Of a stretch of DNA of 64,000 nucleotides, positions 33,608 through 42,552 are shown piece by piece (the stretch's first letter is position 1; the number at the start of each line of letters is the position of its first letter). This stretch comes from Pseudomonas faucium (GTDB lineage Bacteria; Pseudomonadota; Gammaproteobacteria; Pseudomonadales; Pseudomonadaceae). The DNA lies in the NCBI RefSeq assembly GCF_021602585.1, contig NZ_BQIP01000005.1:124001-188000 (forward strand), given 5' to 3'. A program made the position numbers and the translations under genes. A model generated the notes under the pieces. It saw nothing but the letters and a program-made list of their open reading frames with translations, had not been told where the DNA came from and did no database searches.

Positions 33608-35936
33608 TGCTCGCTCCTCGTACCGTCGCGTAATGCTCTTCCCACATAGCCGCAATGTCTTGCTGAATTCGTACTCGATCTTGTTCGCCCATTGCAATAG
33701 CGGGATGTGAAATATCGGAAAGTGGCTGCCCTCTACCTTTGTCAGGGACAGGGCCCAAAGCGACGGTTCTACGCGTGGCATTGCCGAAGAACACCATTCG
33801 CTCTGTGAAATAACTTCCCCACGGTTCTCGTCCGGCCGCTATTTGTATAGAACTGTAGGTATTGTTGAGAGCCGAGTGAAGGAACCACGCGCGAGAATCG
33901 TGTACATGATCGTCAAACAAGTCGCGCAGCAGGCCGGTGGGCTGATCGCGGTTTCCAGTCTCATCCACATTTCCCCGATGAGTCTCTGAGGTGTGGTTCT
34001 GCTGATTCGGAGGCGGTGGAAAAAGTTGACTGACCTTAGAGTGACCTCCAGTCTTCATACGTTTATGTTCGGCATTTATTTCCTCAGCATCCCAATAAGC
34101 GAGAAGTGCTGGGGCACTGACCCACCGTGCCTTCTTTAAAAATATCAGCAAAGGGTCGCTTTCTAAGTGCCGATACGTCCTGCCAAACTCTTCAGCGGCT
34201 TCCAGCAATTGCGATTTCGATCTATTTGGGTCGAAACCTTTAACACCGGGCTCCAAAGGCATTTTCGGAAATCCACGACGTTCGCGGTCCAGCTGAATTT
34301 CTCGTCGCCTTTCAATTTCTGCCTGTTTCCTATCACGATCAAGCTGGGCTCTAGCACGAGAATCACTAGACGCATGCTCATCAGTAGACGAACGGTAGAA
34401 CTGCGCACTCTCCAAACTACCAAAAGCATAACGATCAATTCGCCAAGCTGTTATCCAAGACATTTGAACCCTAATCGCGTCTTCCAATGAAACCCCCGAA
34501 GACATCGGCGCATAACTATTTACCTGCACAACCTCATATTCCCGGTCAACATTAGAGGCCTCGAGCGTTACATACCTCCACGCATTGAACCTCCGAACAA
34601 GAACAGGAGAGAACACAAACATCTTTTCAACTTCGGCCTCCAGCCTGCGCCACTTCTCTACCGCCAAATCAAGCGAGAGAACGCCTTTTGACACTTTGAA
34701 CGGGGCACCGCTGGCATATGCATCCGCATATAAGTCTTGTAGTACGATTTGCGATAACAACAAACCATCACCGACACGATCATCTGGGCTTGACGCTTTT
34801 CCTTGCTCTCCTGGTGAATAGCCTCCCCCTAGGTCGCTATGAACGCCCGGGTAAATCACCTCTTGGCTACTACTCGGATACGTCCCATCCTCCCGCCGTA
34901 TCGACTCCAATGGAAAACTCAAGCGCTGCTCATGACTCGACACGATATGCAGGCATCGCTTAACCAAATCGCCCTTGGGTATTTCTTGACTCCCATCCCC
35001 CCAACCCATATGACCTTTCGCGACCGGCACGATATCCGCCAACCCCACTGACACCACGGTGTCCAGCAAGCCCAGGTACTCCACACTGATCGGCAATTTC
35101 AGGCTGCTGAGCCTGAGGGTGGGCTTCGGCTCCTTGGGCGCCAGCAACCCATTCAACCAATTCACGAAGGCTCGCGCGGCAGCCGCGCCGCGGGAGAAGC
35201 CATACACATACAACTTGATGCCCAAGAGCTTGGGCCGACCTGGCGAGGGCGCCTCCAGGGCCAAGCGCAAAGGCCCTTCCAACGCCTTCAATTGGCGACG
35301 AAAAACGCTACCGCGGTTGGCACGGCCCATGATCCATTGGTTGAACCCCAGGGTGCTCATGGCGTCGACCTCGGCCTTGAGCGTCGAATTGTCCAACCTT
35401 GGCATGCCCAAGGCGCGGCGCAGGGCATCAATGATCATCAGCAGCGCCCAGTTGATGCGCTCTTCACCGCGGTAGGCGGCGGCCATACCCAAGGTGCTGT
35501 AATCCAGGTCACCGATTTCCGGGAAGGGTGTACCGACCCCAGGCATGTAGTACTTGTAGTACTGCCCATTGCCGGTTCCGGGCGCATCGGTCAGCCCACT
35601 GGCCTTGGCGCTGTGGCTGGTTCCGCCGGCGTAACCATCGCCAATCGTCGCGCGAAAAAGCCGCGCAATATTGGTTGGATGCGCAATCGCTGATTCGTAC
35701 AGGTCATTGTTGAGGTTGTTACCGGTGCCATCGAAGAACAGGCTGATATGCAGAGTCTTGCAGCAAGGCCGCGGTTGTCGGGAGCCCGCAGCCAGGCACA
35801 ATGCATCGTGATATTCACGTTCCCATTCACCCTGACGACGCAGGTTTTGCTGGACCTGCCCGGCGCGTTGCGGCAGGCGGCCCTCCAGCGGGAATTGCGG
35901 AGGAAACCAAACGGGGGCTTTGTTTATTTTGGACAT
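33600..35936 (-). CDS. Type VI lipase effector Tle1 (DUF2235)
   Basis: 778 residues of the Tle1/DUF2235 alpha-beta hydrolase family, phospholipases delivered by T6SS into the target periplasm. FFDGTGNN is at residues 67-74, the nucleophile motif GFSRG at 246-250 (Ser248), LLDTVVSVG near 290 and the GVHSDLGGGY motif at 364-373. The C-terminal part from about residue 317 has no recognised domain and contains a charged stretch (RARAQLDRDRKQAEIERRRE). The first 950 bp are GC-rich like the host and the remainder is clearly AT-richer, suggesting a mosaic gene. The ATG at 35936 uses a GGAG site that derives from a DUF3304 gene remnant. It is followed by the DUF3304 immunity genes. Confidence 0.88.
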   Translation of the reverse strand: MSKINKAPVWFPPQFPLEGRLPQRAGQVQQNLRRQGEWEREYHDALCLAAGSRQPRPCCKTLHISLFFDGTGNNLNNDLYESAIAHPTNIARLFRATIGDGYAGGTSHSAKASGLTDAPGTGNGQYYKYYMPGVGTPFPEIGDLDYSTLGMAAAYRGEERINWALLMIIDALRRALGMPRLDNSTLKAEVDAMSTLGFNQWIMGRANRGSVFRRQLKALEGPLRLALEAPSPGRPKLLGIKLYVYGFSRGAAAARAFVNWLNGLLAPKEPKPTLRLSSLKLPISVEYLGLLDTVVSVGLADIVPVAKGHMGWGDGSQEIPKGDLVKRCLHIVSSHEQRLSFPLESIRREDGTYPSSSQEVIYPGVHSDLGGGYSPGEQGKASSPDDRVGDGLLLSQIVLQDLYADAYASGAPFKVSKGVLSLDLAVEKWRRLEAEVEKMFVFSPVLVRRFNAWRYVTLEASNVDREYEVVQVNSYAPMSSGVSLEDAIRVQMSWITAWRIDRYAFGSLESAQFYRSSTDEHASSDSRARAQLDRDRKQAEIERRREIQLDRERRGFPKMPLEPGVKGFDPNRSKSQLLEAAEEFGRTYRHLESDPLLIFLKKARWVSAPALLAYWDAEEINAEHKRMKTGGHSKVSQLFPPPPNQQNHTSETHRGNVDETGNRDQPTGLLRDLFDDHVHDSRAWFLHSALNNTYSSIQIAAGREPWGSYFTERMVFFGNATRRTVALGPVPDKGRGQPLSDISHPAIAMGEQDRVRIQQDIAAMWEEHYATVRGASNV

Positions 35937-35990
35937 GACTGAGGCTCCGGCAGATGCAGGGGTGTCTTGATCGGATATTCGGGACTGGCG
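35937..35990 (-). pseudogene. Remnant of a third DUF3304 gene (3' end only)
   Basis: On the minus strand this encodes SPEYPIKTPLHLPEPQS, the C-terminus of the DUF3304 proteins, with DNA clearly alike to the 3' end of the frameshifted copy (near 33090-33145). Homology stops abruptly at about 35987. Its last bases carry the GGAG and ATG used by tle1. Confidence 0.8.
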
Positions 35991-36012
35991 CAATCCTTAC
36001 TCGACTTCAGCC

Positions 36013-36819
36013 TCAAGACTTCGCTCCCTGTGTCACCTGCCCTGAGGTTTCAAATTTCGCCAGTTGCTCGCAGATGAAAGCTTCACGCTCCTCATCCAGC
36101 AGCAACCCGGCCGCATTCGCGTCGAGGATGCCGCGGTAGCAAACCTCAAACCGCCGCTCCTTCCCCCACTCACAGGGAAAAGCATCGATCAGCCTGGCCA
36201 TCGCCAAGGTGGCATCGCTGGCACAACAGAGGATGTCCACTTGCGCATCGCTCAGTTCGATAGGCCCGTTCTCGTGTGCACTGCCTGGCACCTGCGCAGT
36301 ACCCGGCAGGTGCTGAGGAACGCCATCACGGTCAAGCCAACTCCAGAACTGTGCCGGGCGTAACCACAGCTCCTGCTGCTGCTCTTGCAGAACGTGGCTG
36401 AACAACACCGGGAACAGGCGCGGGTCGTAGAAGCGCAACAGCCCCAGGCGACCACCGTTGTAGGCCTGCATGCCTTGCCCCAGGTGATTGGCCAGGGTGG
36501 AAAAGGGCCAGTTGCAGACCAGCGCCAGAAGCTGCGACTGCCCATCACAGGCTTGCATCAGGCTGAGCAGCCATTGCCGTTGCAGCGGTTGCGTAAGATC
36601 GACCCGCACCAGTAGCGGTGCCAACTGCTGGGCGCCCGCTTCAGGCAGGCCATCGAACAGGGAATGCCAAAGAAGTGCCGGCTCCACGCCGAGCACGCTG
36701 GAAAGCAGCGGCCGGTCACCGCCAGCCTGATCGATGATCAGGTCAAGGTGGGTAATGCCTGCCGATGCACAACCGCGTTCGAGCAGGGCGAGCCAGCTTT
36801 CGAGGTGCCGAGCGATCAT
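36013..36819 (-). CDS. DUF4123 effector chaperone (Tap/TEC type)
   Basis: 268 residues of the DUF4123 family. LDLIIDQAGGDRPLLSSVLGVEPALLWHSLFDGLPEAGAQQLAPLLVRVD (residues 25-75) and LGLLRFYDPRLFPVLFSHVL near 150 match the family. DUF4123 adaptors load a cargo effector on to its VgrG. Placed between vgrG and tle1, it presumably loads Tle1. The ATG at 36819 overlaps the vgrG stop (ATGA). Confidence 0.9.
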   Translation of the reverse strand: MIARHLESWLALLERGCASAGITHLDLIIDQAGGDRPLLSSVLGVEPALLWHSLFDGLPEAGAQQLAPLLVRVDLTQPLQRQWLLSLMQACDGQSQLLALVCNWPFSTLANHLGQGMQAYNGGRLGLLRFYDPRLFPVLFSHVLQEQQQELWLRPAQFWSWLDRDGVPQHLPGTAQVPGSAHENGPIELSDAQVDILCCASDATLAMARLIDAFPCEWGKERRFEVCYRGILDANAAGLLLDEEREAFICEQLAKFETSGQVTQGAKS

Positions 36820-39212
36820 GCGCGAGGCTCCCGAAGCACGAACCCGAGTGCTGCCGCCTGCGCTTTCTTCAAGCACTCCTCGCACACCACTCCTGGCAGC
36901 TCCGGCAACGGAAAATGCTCACCGGCGGGAGGCTCCAGCCTGTGCTTGCCCTTCAAGCTGAGAATGCCTGGGCTGTGAATATGGACATCGCCTTCGGCGG
37001 TAAGACGTATGTACGCCCCACCACAACCCAGGGTAATGCCGTTTTTGGCGGTGACTTGAATGTGCCCCTGGGCTGATTGGACGGTAATGTCTTGTTGAGC
37101 CGTCAGCCCCATTACGTCGGCATGGGATTCGATTTCGAGGGGCCCCTTGCCCGATACCAGACGCACGCCCTCTTCCCGTGCCAGCAATGACATTCCCTGC
37201 TCGGCATTGACTGATAGGCGTTTGGCAGCCGCCAGGTTTATCTCGTCGGCACTTTGCAGGTAGAGACCTTCACCACTCTCCAGTAACAAGCTGGCTGGCG
37301 TGACCGCCACAATGCCTTTCGGAGCGCTGAGCAATATGGCGGGGCCATTCAAGGCGTGTGCATCTGCTTGAAGCCGTTGCAAACCGTTGATCGAAGGTGG
37401 GCGGCTATGATGCCCCTTGGCAATCACCTGCCATTGGGCTATCTGCTCCTTCGCGGCCTCGATTCGAGTGCTTGCGGCCTGCATGGCCAGCACATCACCC
37501 GAAGCCTTCGCCTGCTCGTCCGCGCTGATGAACACGCCCTTGCCGCCGCGAATCGCGCCCCAGGCATCGGTCCTCAGCTCAAACCCTTCACCCCGCTTCT
37601 GCTTCTGCCCATCAACCACATGCCCCAGGTTGAGCTGGCTCTTGCCGCCATGCTCGGAACTCAGCTTGACGTGCTCCTGCCCCCGGGTGTCGTCCATGCG
37701 CAGCTTGTTGTTGGCCGGTGTGCGCAACACGTTGCGTTGGTAATTGCGCAGGGTCACGTGGTCCGGGTGCTGGCTGTCGTGCAGCGCGTGGGCGATGTAG
37801 GGCCGGTCGGGGTCGCCTTGCTCGAATGCCACCGCCACTTCGGTGCCCTGGATCAGCGGCAGGTGCAGGCCGTGGGTGTCGCCGGCATAGGGCCGGGCCA
37901 GGCGCAGCCAGGCGCTCTCTTCCCCGGTTTTCCAGGTGTCGCGGTCGAACAGGAAATTGACCCGGTAACGCCCGTGCAGGTCGATGTGGCCATAGCGGTC
38001 GTGCTGCAGCGAACTGGTCACCCGGGCCGGCACGGTGCCGGCGATCTGCGGCTTGGGCGCCAGTGGCGGGCGAAAGCAGATGGAGTGCGAGTAGGGGATG
38101 GCTTCGAAGCGGGCGGTCAGGCTGCGATCGCGCGCAGCCTCGATGACCAGGCGGGTGATCACGGCGCCGGGCGCGAATGCCTGGGGCGCGCCGCCGCTGA
38201 TTTTCAGCACCTGCCCCGGCGCCAGGGCTGCACTGCTGCTGACGCCGCTGAGCCGGGTCTGGTCGTTGAGGTACAGCTCGTGGCGCAGGCGGGCGTAGAA
38301 AAAACCGCTCTCGCTGAGCAGGTCTTCGTGCTGGTCGATGGCATCGCCCAGCTCGGCGTAGGGCTCGGCGTAGCGGTAGCTTTCGCCGTAGGTGGTGGTG
38401 GCGCCACGGCTCTGGTCGACCTCGCCATCGAGAAAGGCGCGGGCCTGGAGGTGCTGGTAGCTGCGCATGTTGATGCGCTGCTCCACCACCTGGTGGCGGG
38501 CCTGCAGTGCCCACACCGCATCCTCGCCGGTGCTGCTCAGGCCCGACGGCGGCCGGCACGGCAGCGCGAGGCCGAACTGGTAGCGGCGCTGGTCATCGTG
38601 GAACTCGACCACGTCCAGGCGCAGCCGGTCATCACTGCTGAAGCGGTACCAGATGCCGACGTCGGCCAGCAGCCGGGCGATGAACGCCAGGTCGCTTTCG
38701 CCGTATTGCATCACCTGCTCGCGGCGGGGGTACTCGCGCACCAGGTCGAAGTGAAAGTGCTGGCCCTCGAATTCATGGCGGCTGCGCAGGATGTGCTCGA
38801 CGATTTGCGGCACCGACTGGTGCTGGTAGATACGGTATTGCTGGCCGCGGCCCAGCAGCGCCAGGCGCGGCTGCAAGGTCAGCTGATAGCGGGCTTCGTC
38901 CCGCGAGCTGGACAGGCGCTCAAAGCCGGTGACCACGCCATGCACGGTGCGCAGCGGTTTGATCTGGGGTGCGGGCAGGCCCAGCAGGGGCAGCTTGCTG
39001 GGGGGTGGGTGCAGGCTGAAGGTGGCGCGCTTGCCGAGCATGAGCTCGACGGCGATGTCCTGTTCTGCCGAGGTGAATTCCACGCGGTAGAGGAAGGGTT
39101 CGCTGAGCTGCTCCCTGCCTTCGAAGGACAACACGTCGAGTGCTGCGGCCAAACCCTCCACTGCCAGTTTGTGCTGGCTGGGGTTGAACAGGCCCAGAAT
39201 CCCTTCTGCCAT
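36816..39212 (-). CDS. tssI: T6SS spike protein VgrG (TssI)
   Basis: 798 residues. The gp27/gp44-like N-terminal part (FTSAEQDIAVELMLGKRATFSL, YGESDLAFIARLLADVGIWYRF), the gp5 OB-fold (DRYGHIDLHGRYRVNFLFDRD, WLRLARPYAGDTHGLHLPLIQGTEVAVAFEQGDPDRPYI) and a DUF2345 beta-helix region are in the usual order. The C-terminal tail adds a short CEEC-containing extension, probably for adaptor or cargo binding rather than a toxin. It starts 2 bp after the clpV stop. Confidence 0.94.
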   Translation of the reverse strand: MAEGILGLFNPSQHKLAVEGLAAALDVLSFEGREQLSEPFLYRVEFTSAEQDIAVELMLGKRATFSLHPPPSKLPLLGLPAPQIKPLRTVHGVVTGFERLSSSRDEARYQLTLQPRLALLGRGQQYRIYQHQSVPQIVEHILRSRHEFEGQHFHFDLVREYPRREQVMQYGESDLAFIARLLADVGIWYRFSSDDRLRLDVVEFHDDQRRYQFGLALPCRPPSGLSSTGEDAVWALQARHQVVEQRINMRSYQHLQARAFLDGEVDQSRGATTTYGESYRYAEPYAELGDAIDQHEDLLSESGFFYARLRHELYLNDQTRLSGVSSSAALAPGQVLKISGGAPQAFAPGAVITRLVIEAARDRSLTARFEAIPYSHSICFRPPLAPKPQIAGTVPARVTSSLQHDRYGHIDLHGRYRVNFLFDRDTWKTGEESAWLRLARPYAGDTHGLHLPLIQGTEVAVAFEQGDPDRPYIAHALHDSQHPDHVTLRNYQRNVLRTPANNKLRMDDTRGQEHVKLSSEHGGKSQLNLGHVVDGQKQKRGEGFELRTDAWGAIRGGKGVFISADEQAKASGDVLAMQAASTRIEAAKEQIAQWQVIAKGHHSRPPSINGLQRLQADAHALNGPAILLSAPKGIVAVTPASLLLESGEGLYLQSADEINLAAAKRLSVNAEQGMSLLAREEGVRLVSGKGPLEIESHADVMGLTAQQDITVQSAQGHIQVTAKNGITLGCGGAYIRLTAEGDVHIHSPGILSLKGKHRLEPPAGEHFPLPELPGVVCEECLKKAQAAALGFVLREPRA

Positions 39213-39214
39213 GA

Positions 39215-41860
39215 TCAGGCCTCCATGGGCGCACGTTGCGCGAGTGGATCCCCGTCGGCGTCGGCGAAGTCCAGGGTGACACCCAGCCCCTCGCTATGCC
39301 CCAGTGTCACGCCTCGCGTGGCCTGGCCGGCTGCCTGGCGCTGCAGCAGTTGAAGGCTCAGCACGGGAAGGATCTGCTGATTCAGCAAACTGTCGATGTT
39401 GCGGGCACCGCTATCGGGCAACAGGCAGGCATCGACCAATGCATCGTTGAGCGCCTCATCGATGCTGCACTTCACGCCATAGTGACGCTCAAGCCGCTTG
39501 GCCACCTGGGCGAGCTTGACGGCCACGATGCGTTTCAGCGCATCCGCTCGCAGCGGCCGGTAGATCAGGGTTTGAAAACGCGCCAGCAAGGCGGGCTGGA
39601 AGTGTTCGCGCAGAACGGGGCGAAGCAGATTCTGCAGTTGACTGTCGGGGGCTTCGGGTTGCGCATGCAGAAAATCTTGCAGCGCGTCGCTGGCGAGGTT
39701 GGATGTCATGAGGATAACGGTGTTGCGAAAATCAACTTCCCGCCCTTCGCCATCACGCATGAAACCGCGGTCGAAAACCTGATAGAAGAGGTTGAGCACA
39801 TCGCGGTGGGCCTTCTCTACCTCATCCAGCAACACCACGCTGTAGGGGCGCTGACGCACCGCTTCGGTGAGCACCCCGCCCTGCCCGTAGCCCACGTAGC
39901 CAGGCGGCGAGCCCTTGAGTTGGCTGACGGTATGCGCCTCCTGGTACTCCGAGAAATTGAGGGTGATCAGCGACTTCTCGCCACCGAACAAGCTGTCTGC
40001 CAGCGCGAGTGCCGTTTCGGTCTTGCCAACGCCACTGCTGCCGACGAGTAGGAAAACGCCCAGCGGGGTCTTGTCATCGGTCAACCCGGTGCGGGCTGCA
40101 CGCAGGCGGTGAGCCAGTGCGTTCAACGCGTGTTCCTGACCAATGACGCGTTCTGACAGCTGCTGTTCCAGGGCCAGAAGGCTGGCGTGTTCATCCTTGA
40201 GCAAGCTGCCCAGCGGCACACCGGTCCAGTCGGCAATCACTTCGGCCACGCTGCGCGCGGTCACATCCAGCGCGAGCAAGGGCTGCTGCCCTGCGATGCT
40301 GCCCAACTGTCGCTGCAGCTCAGCAATTTCAGCAGGATCCTTTGCTACAGACTGACGCGCTTGCAGCAAGTGCTGAGTCAGCGCCAGCTCTTGCCGATAC
40401 TGCAGCTCAAGGGCCGCTTGCTGCTCTTGCAAATGGCTCAGTTGTTCACCAAGCCTGGCCAACAGGTCGTCGTCGCAGCGCCCCCGAAGCTGACCGTCCT
40501 CTTGCACAGCCTGCTGCTGCAATTTGAGCGCGGCCTGGCTGGACTTGAGCCGCACCAACGCCTGCGGTTCGCAGTCCAGGCTCATGCGAACGCGAGCACA
40601 GGCCGTATCGAGCAGGTCGACTGCCTTGTCAGGCAAGCGGCGGCCGGTCAGGTAGCGCCGTGACAGGGTGACCGCCGCCTGAACCGCTGCATCTTCGACA
40701 TGCACTCCATGGTGGTCGGCATACCGCGCCTTGAGCCCACGCAGCATCAGGCAAGCGTTGCCATCGTCGGGCTCATCGACCTTGACCATCTGAAAGCGAC
40801 GTTCCAGCGCAGCATCACGCTCGAAATATTGTTTGTACTCACTCCAGGTGGTGGCGGCGAGGGTGCGCAGCTCGCCCCTGGCAAGGGCGGGCTTGAGCAG
40901 GTTCGCAGCATCTGCCGCGCCAGCCTGGTTGCCGGCACCGATCAGGGTGTGGGCTTCATCGATGAACAACAGGATGGGCGTGGGGGACTGTTGAACGGCA
41001 TCGATGACACTTTTGAGCCGCTGCTCGAACTCGCCCTTTACACCCGCGCCCGCTTGCAACAAGCCAAGGTCCAGGGCCCGCACTTGCACGGGCTTGAGGC
41101 TGTCAGGCACTTCCCCTGCGCTGATGCGCAAGGCCAGGCCTTCGACCAGCGCAGTCTTGCCTACCCCTGGCTCACCGACCAGGATCGGGTTGTTCTTGCG
41201 CCGCCGACCGAGGATATCGATGACCTGGCGAATTTCGTCATCCCTGCCGAACACCGGGTCGATCTGCCCTGCCGCAGCTTTTGCCGTGAGATCTTGCGTG
41301 AACCGTTCGAGCACTTGCGACAAGGCACTGTCATCGAAGGCCTGGCTTTCACCCGTAGGTTGCTCGCCCAGCGTGACCGGGCTCTCGGGGCGTTCCTCCG
41401 ACGCTTGATCGAGCGATGCAGCCATTTGCTGCAATTGCGTTGAGCCGATACTGAGCAATGGCCAGGCGGCCGGGCACCTGAGCAACCCTGGAGCCTTCAG
41501 CAAAGCGCCCAACAGATGAGACGAACGCAAGCACTCGCTGTTGCCCTCCAGCGATGCCTGCAACCACGCATCGGTAATCAGCTGCTGCAGCTCATTGCTC
41601 AGTTGCGGCTTGCTGCGAACGCTACGTGGCAACTTGTCGAAGTACTCGAGCAAGCCTTGCCACATGGCATCCATGTCCCAGTTGCAACGACGTGCAATCA
41701 CTGTCAGGTCGCCCTGCCCTTGCTCCAGCAACTTGAGCAGCCAGTGTTCGAGGGTGATCTGCGCGTGACCGCGGCTCTGGCACATGGATGCAGCCGCCGT
41801 CAGTGCCTGGGCACAATAAGCGTTGAGGCGACGAAGCAGGCGGGTTGGATCATGTGACAT
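39215..41860 (-). CDS. clpV: T6SS sheath-recycling ATPase ClpV (TssH)
   Basis: 881 residues of the Hsp100/Clp family. There is an N-terminal sheath-binding domain (AQITLEHWLLKLLEQGQGDL). The first AAA domain has Walker A GEPGVGKT and Walker B LLFIDEAHTLIGAGN, followed by the ClpV middle domain. The second AAA domain has VGSSGVGKTETALALAD and VVLLDEVEKAHRDVLNLFYQVFDRG. ClpV disassembles contracted TssBC sheaths. The start at 41860 follows AAGGACG. A 152-bp gap separates it from hcp. Confidence 0.95.
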   Translation of the reverse strand: MSHDPTRLLRRLNAYCAQALTAAASMCQSRGHAQITLEHWLLKLLEQGQGDLTVIARRCNWDMDAMWQGLLEYFDKLPRSVRSKPQLSNELQQLITDAWLQASLEGNSECLRSSHLLGALLKAPGLLRCPAAWPLLSIGSTQLQQMAASLDQASEERPESPVTLGEQPTGESQAFDDSALSQVLERFTQDLTAKAAAGQIDPVFGRDDEIRQVIDILGRRRKNNPILVGEPGVGKTALVEGLALRISAGEVPDSLKPVQVRALDLGLLQAGAGVKGEFEQRLKSVIDAVQQSPTPILLFIDEAHTLIGAGNQAGAADAANLLKPALARGELRTLAATTWSEYKQYFERDAALERRFQMVKVDEPDDGNACLMLRGLKARYADHHGVHVEDAAVQAAVTLSRRYLTGRRLPDKAVDLLDTACARVRMSLDCEPQALVRLKSSQAALKLQQQAVQEDGQLRGRCDDDLLARLGEQLSHLQEQQAALELQYRQELALTQHLLQARQSVAKDPAEIAELQRQLGSIAGQQPLLALDVTARSVAEVIADWTGVPLGSLLKDEHASLLALEQQLSERVIGQEHALNALAHRLRAARTGLTDDKTPLGVFLLVGSSGVGKTETALALADSLFGGEKSLITLNFSEYQEAHTVSQLKGSPPGYVGYGQGGVLTEAVRQRPYSVVLLDEVEKAHRDVLNLFYQVFDRGFMRDGEGREVDFRNTVILMTSNLASDALQDFLHAQPEAPDSQLQNLLRPVLREHFQPALLARFQTLIYRPLRADALKRIVAVKLAQVAKRLERHYGVKCSIDEALNDALVDACLLPDSGARNIDSLLNQQILPVLSLQLLQRQAAGQATRGVTLGHSEGLGVTLDFADADGDPLAQRAPMEA

Positions 41861-42012
41861 ACAGTGCGTCCTTGTTAGGCGGGCAAGACTTGCGTCCGAG
41901 TAGCAGGTGACGAGGGGCGATGTGTTCGGTTGAACATCCTCGAGCGGACGCTCAACCCAGCACACCGCTGGTAGATCCGGCAGACGGATGGCCGCCTGCC
42001 GGCAGTAGCGCA

Positions 42013-42504
42013 TCAGGCGTTGGGGCGCTCGTTCCAGGCATCGGAATGAATGATGTTGCCGTCCTTGAAGGTCCAGGTGATCTTCTCGTAACGCAGCTCG
42101 ATCTCTTCCAGGTGGTTATGTTTCTCCTTCGATGGATCCTTGATGTCATGCATCTTTGGCGCGACTTTCACGACCTTCACGTTCTCCAGCGTGGTGTTGA
42201 AGTACTCGACTTCCTGGCCGGCATCATCGATCCGGTACCACTTGAATTCAGCGGACTTCAGCGTCTGCCCCGTGGTGGCTGCCTTGTACAGGTAGGGGCT
42301 CGAAGCATCGATCTCCTTGCTGAACACGAACGGCGTATGAATCCGCGTGCCCGTCAGTTTTCCGGTGTTGTTATCGGTCGGGATGTACAGGCTGTGCGCC
42401 TGCGCGACCACCTCGATCGAGCCCTCGCGCCCGCCGACGCCCACAGAACCTTTGAGCTCCGCGCCGCCGTCATCTTTCAGCCAGAGGTAAACGGGTATAG
42501 CCAT
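42013..42504 (-). CDS. hcp: T6SS tube protein Hcp (TssD)
   Basis: 163 residues of the Hcp family: MAIPVYLWLKDDGGAELKGS at the start, a SLYIPTDNNTGKLTGTRIHTPFVFSKEIDASSPYLYKA block and a KITWTFKDGNIIHSDAWNE ending. Hexameric Hcp rings form the inner tube. A strong GGAGAAGGAG site precedes the ATG. The gaps on both sides (48 and 152 bp) are the largest in the operon, which fits separate high expression, but no clear promoter was found. Confidence 0.93.
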   Translation of the reverse strand: MAIPVYLWLKDDGGAELKGSVGVGGREGSIEVVAQAHSLYIPTDNNTGKLTGTRIHTPFVFSKEIDASSPYLYKAATTGQTLKSAEFKWYRIDDAGQEVEYFNTTLENVKVVKVAPKMHDIKDPSKEKHNHLEEIELRYEKITWTFKDGNIIHSDAWNERPNA

Positions 42505-42552
42505 GTGAAACTCCTTCTCCTGGAAGTTGAATGCCGCCAAATGCGGCCTGGG

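Noticed and set aside
41861-42012. Terminator or separate promoter between hcp and clpV
   Set aside because: There is only a weak 7-bp stem (CCGGCAG/CTGCCGG) with no U-tract and no clear promoter, so the evidence is too thin to list.
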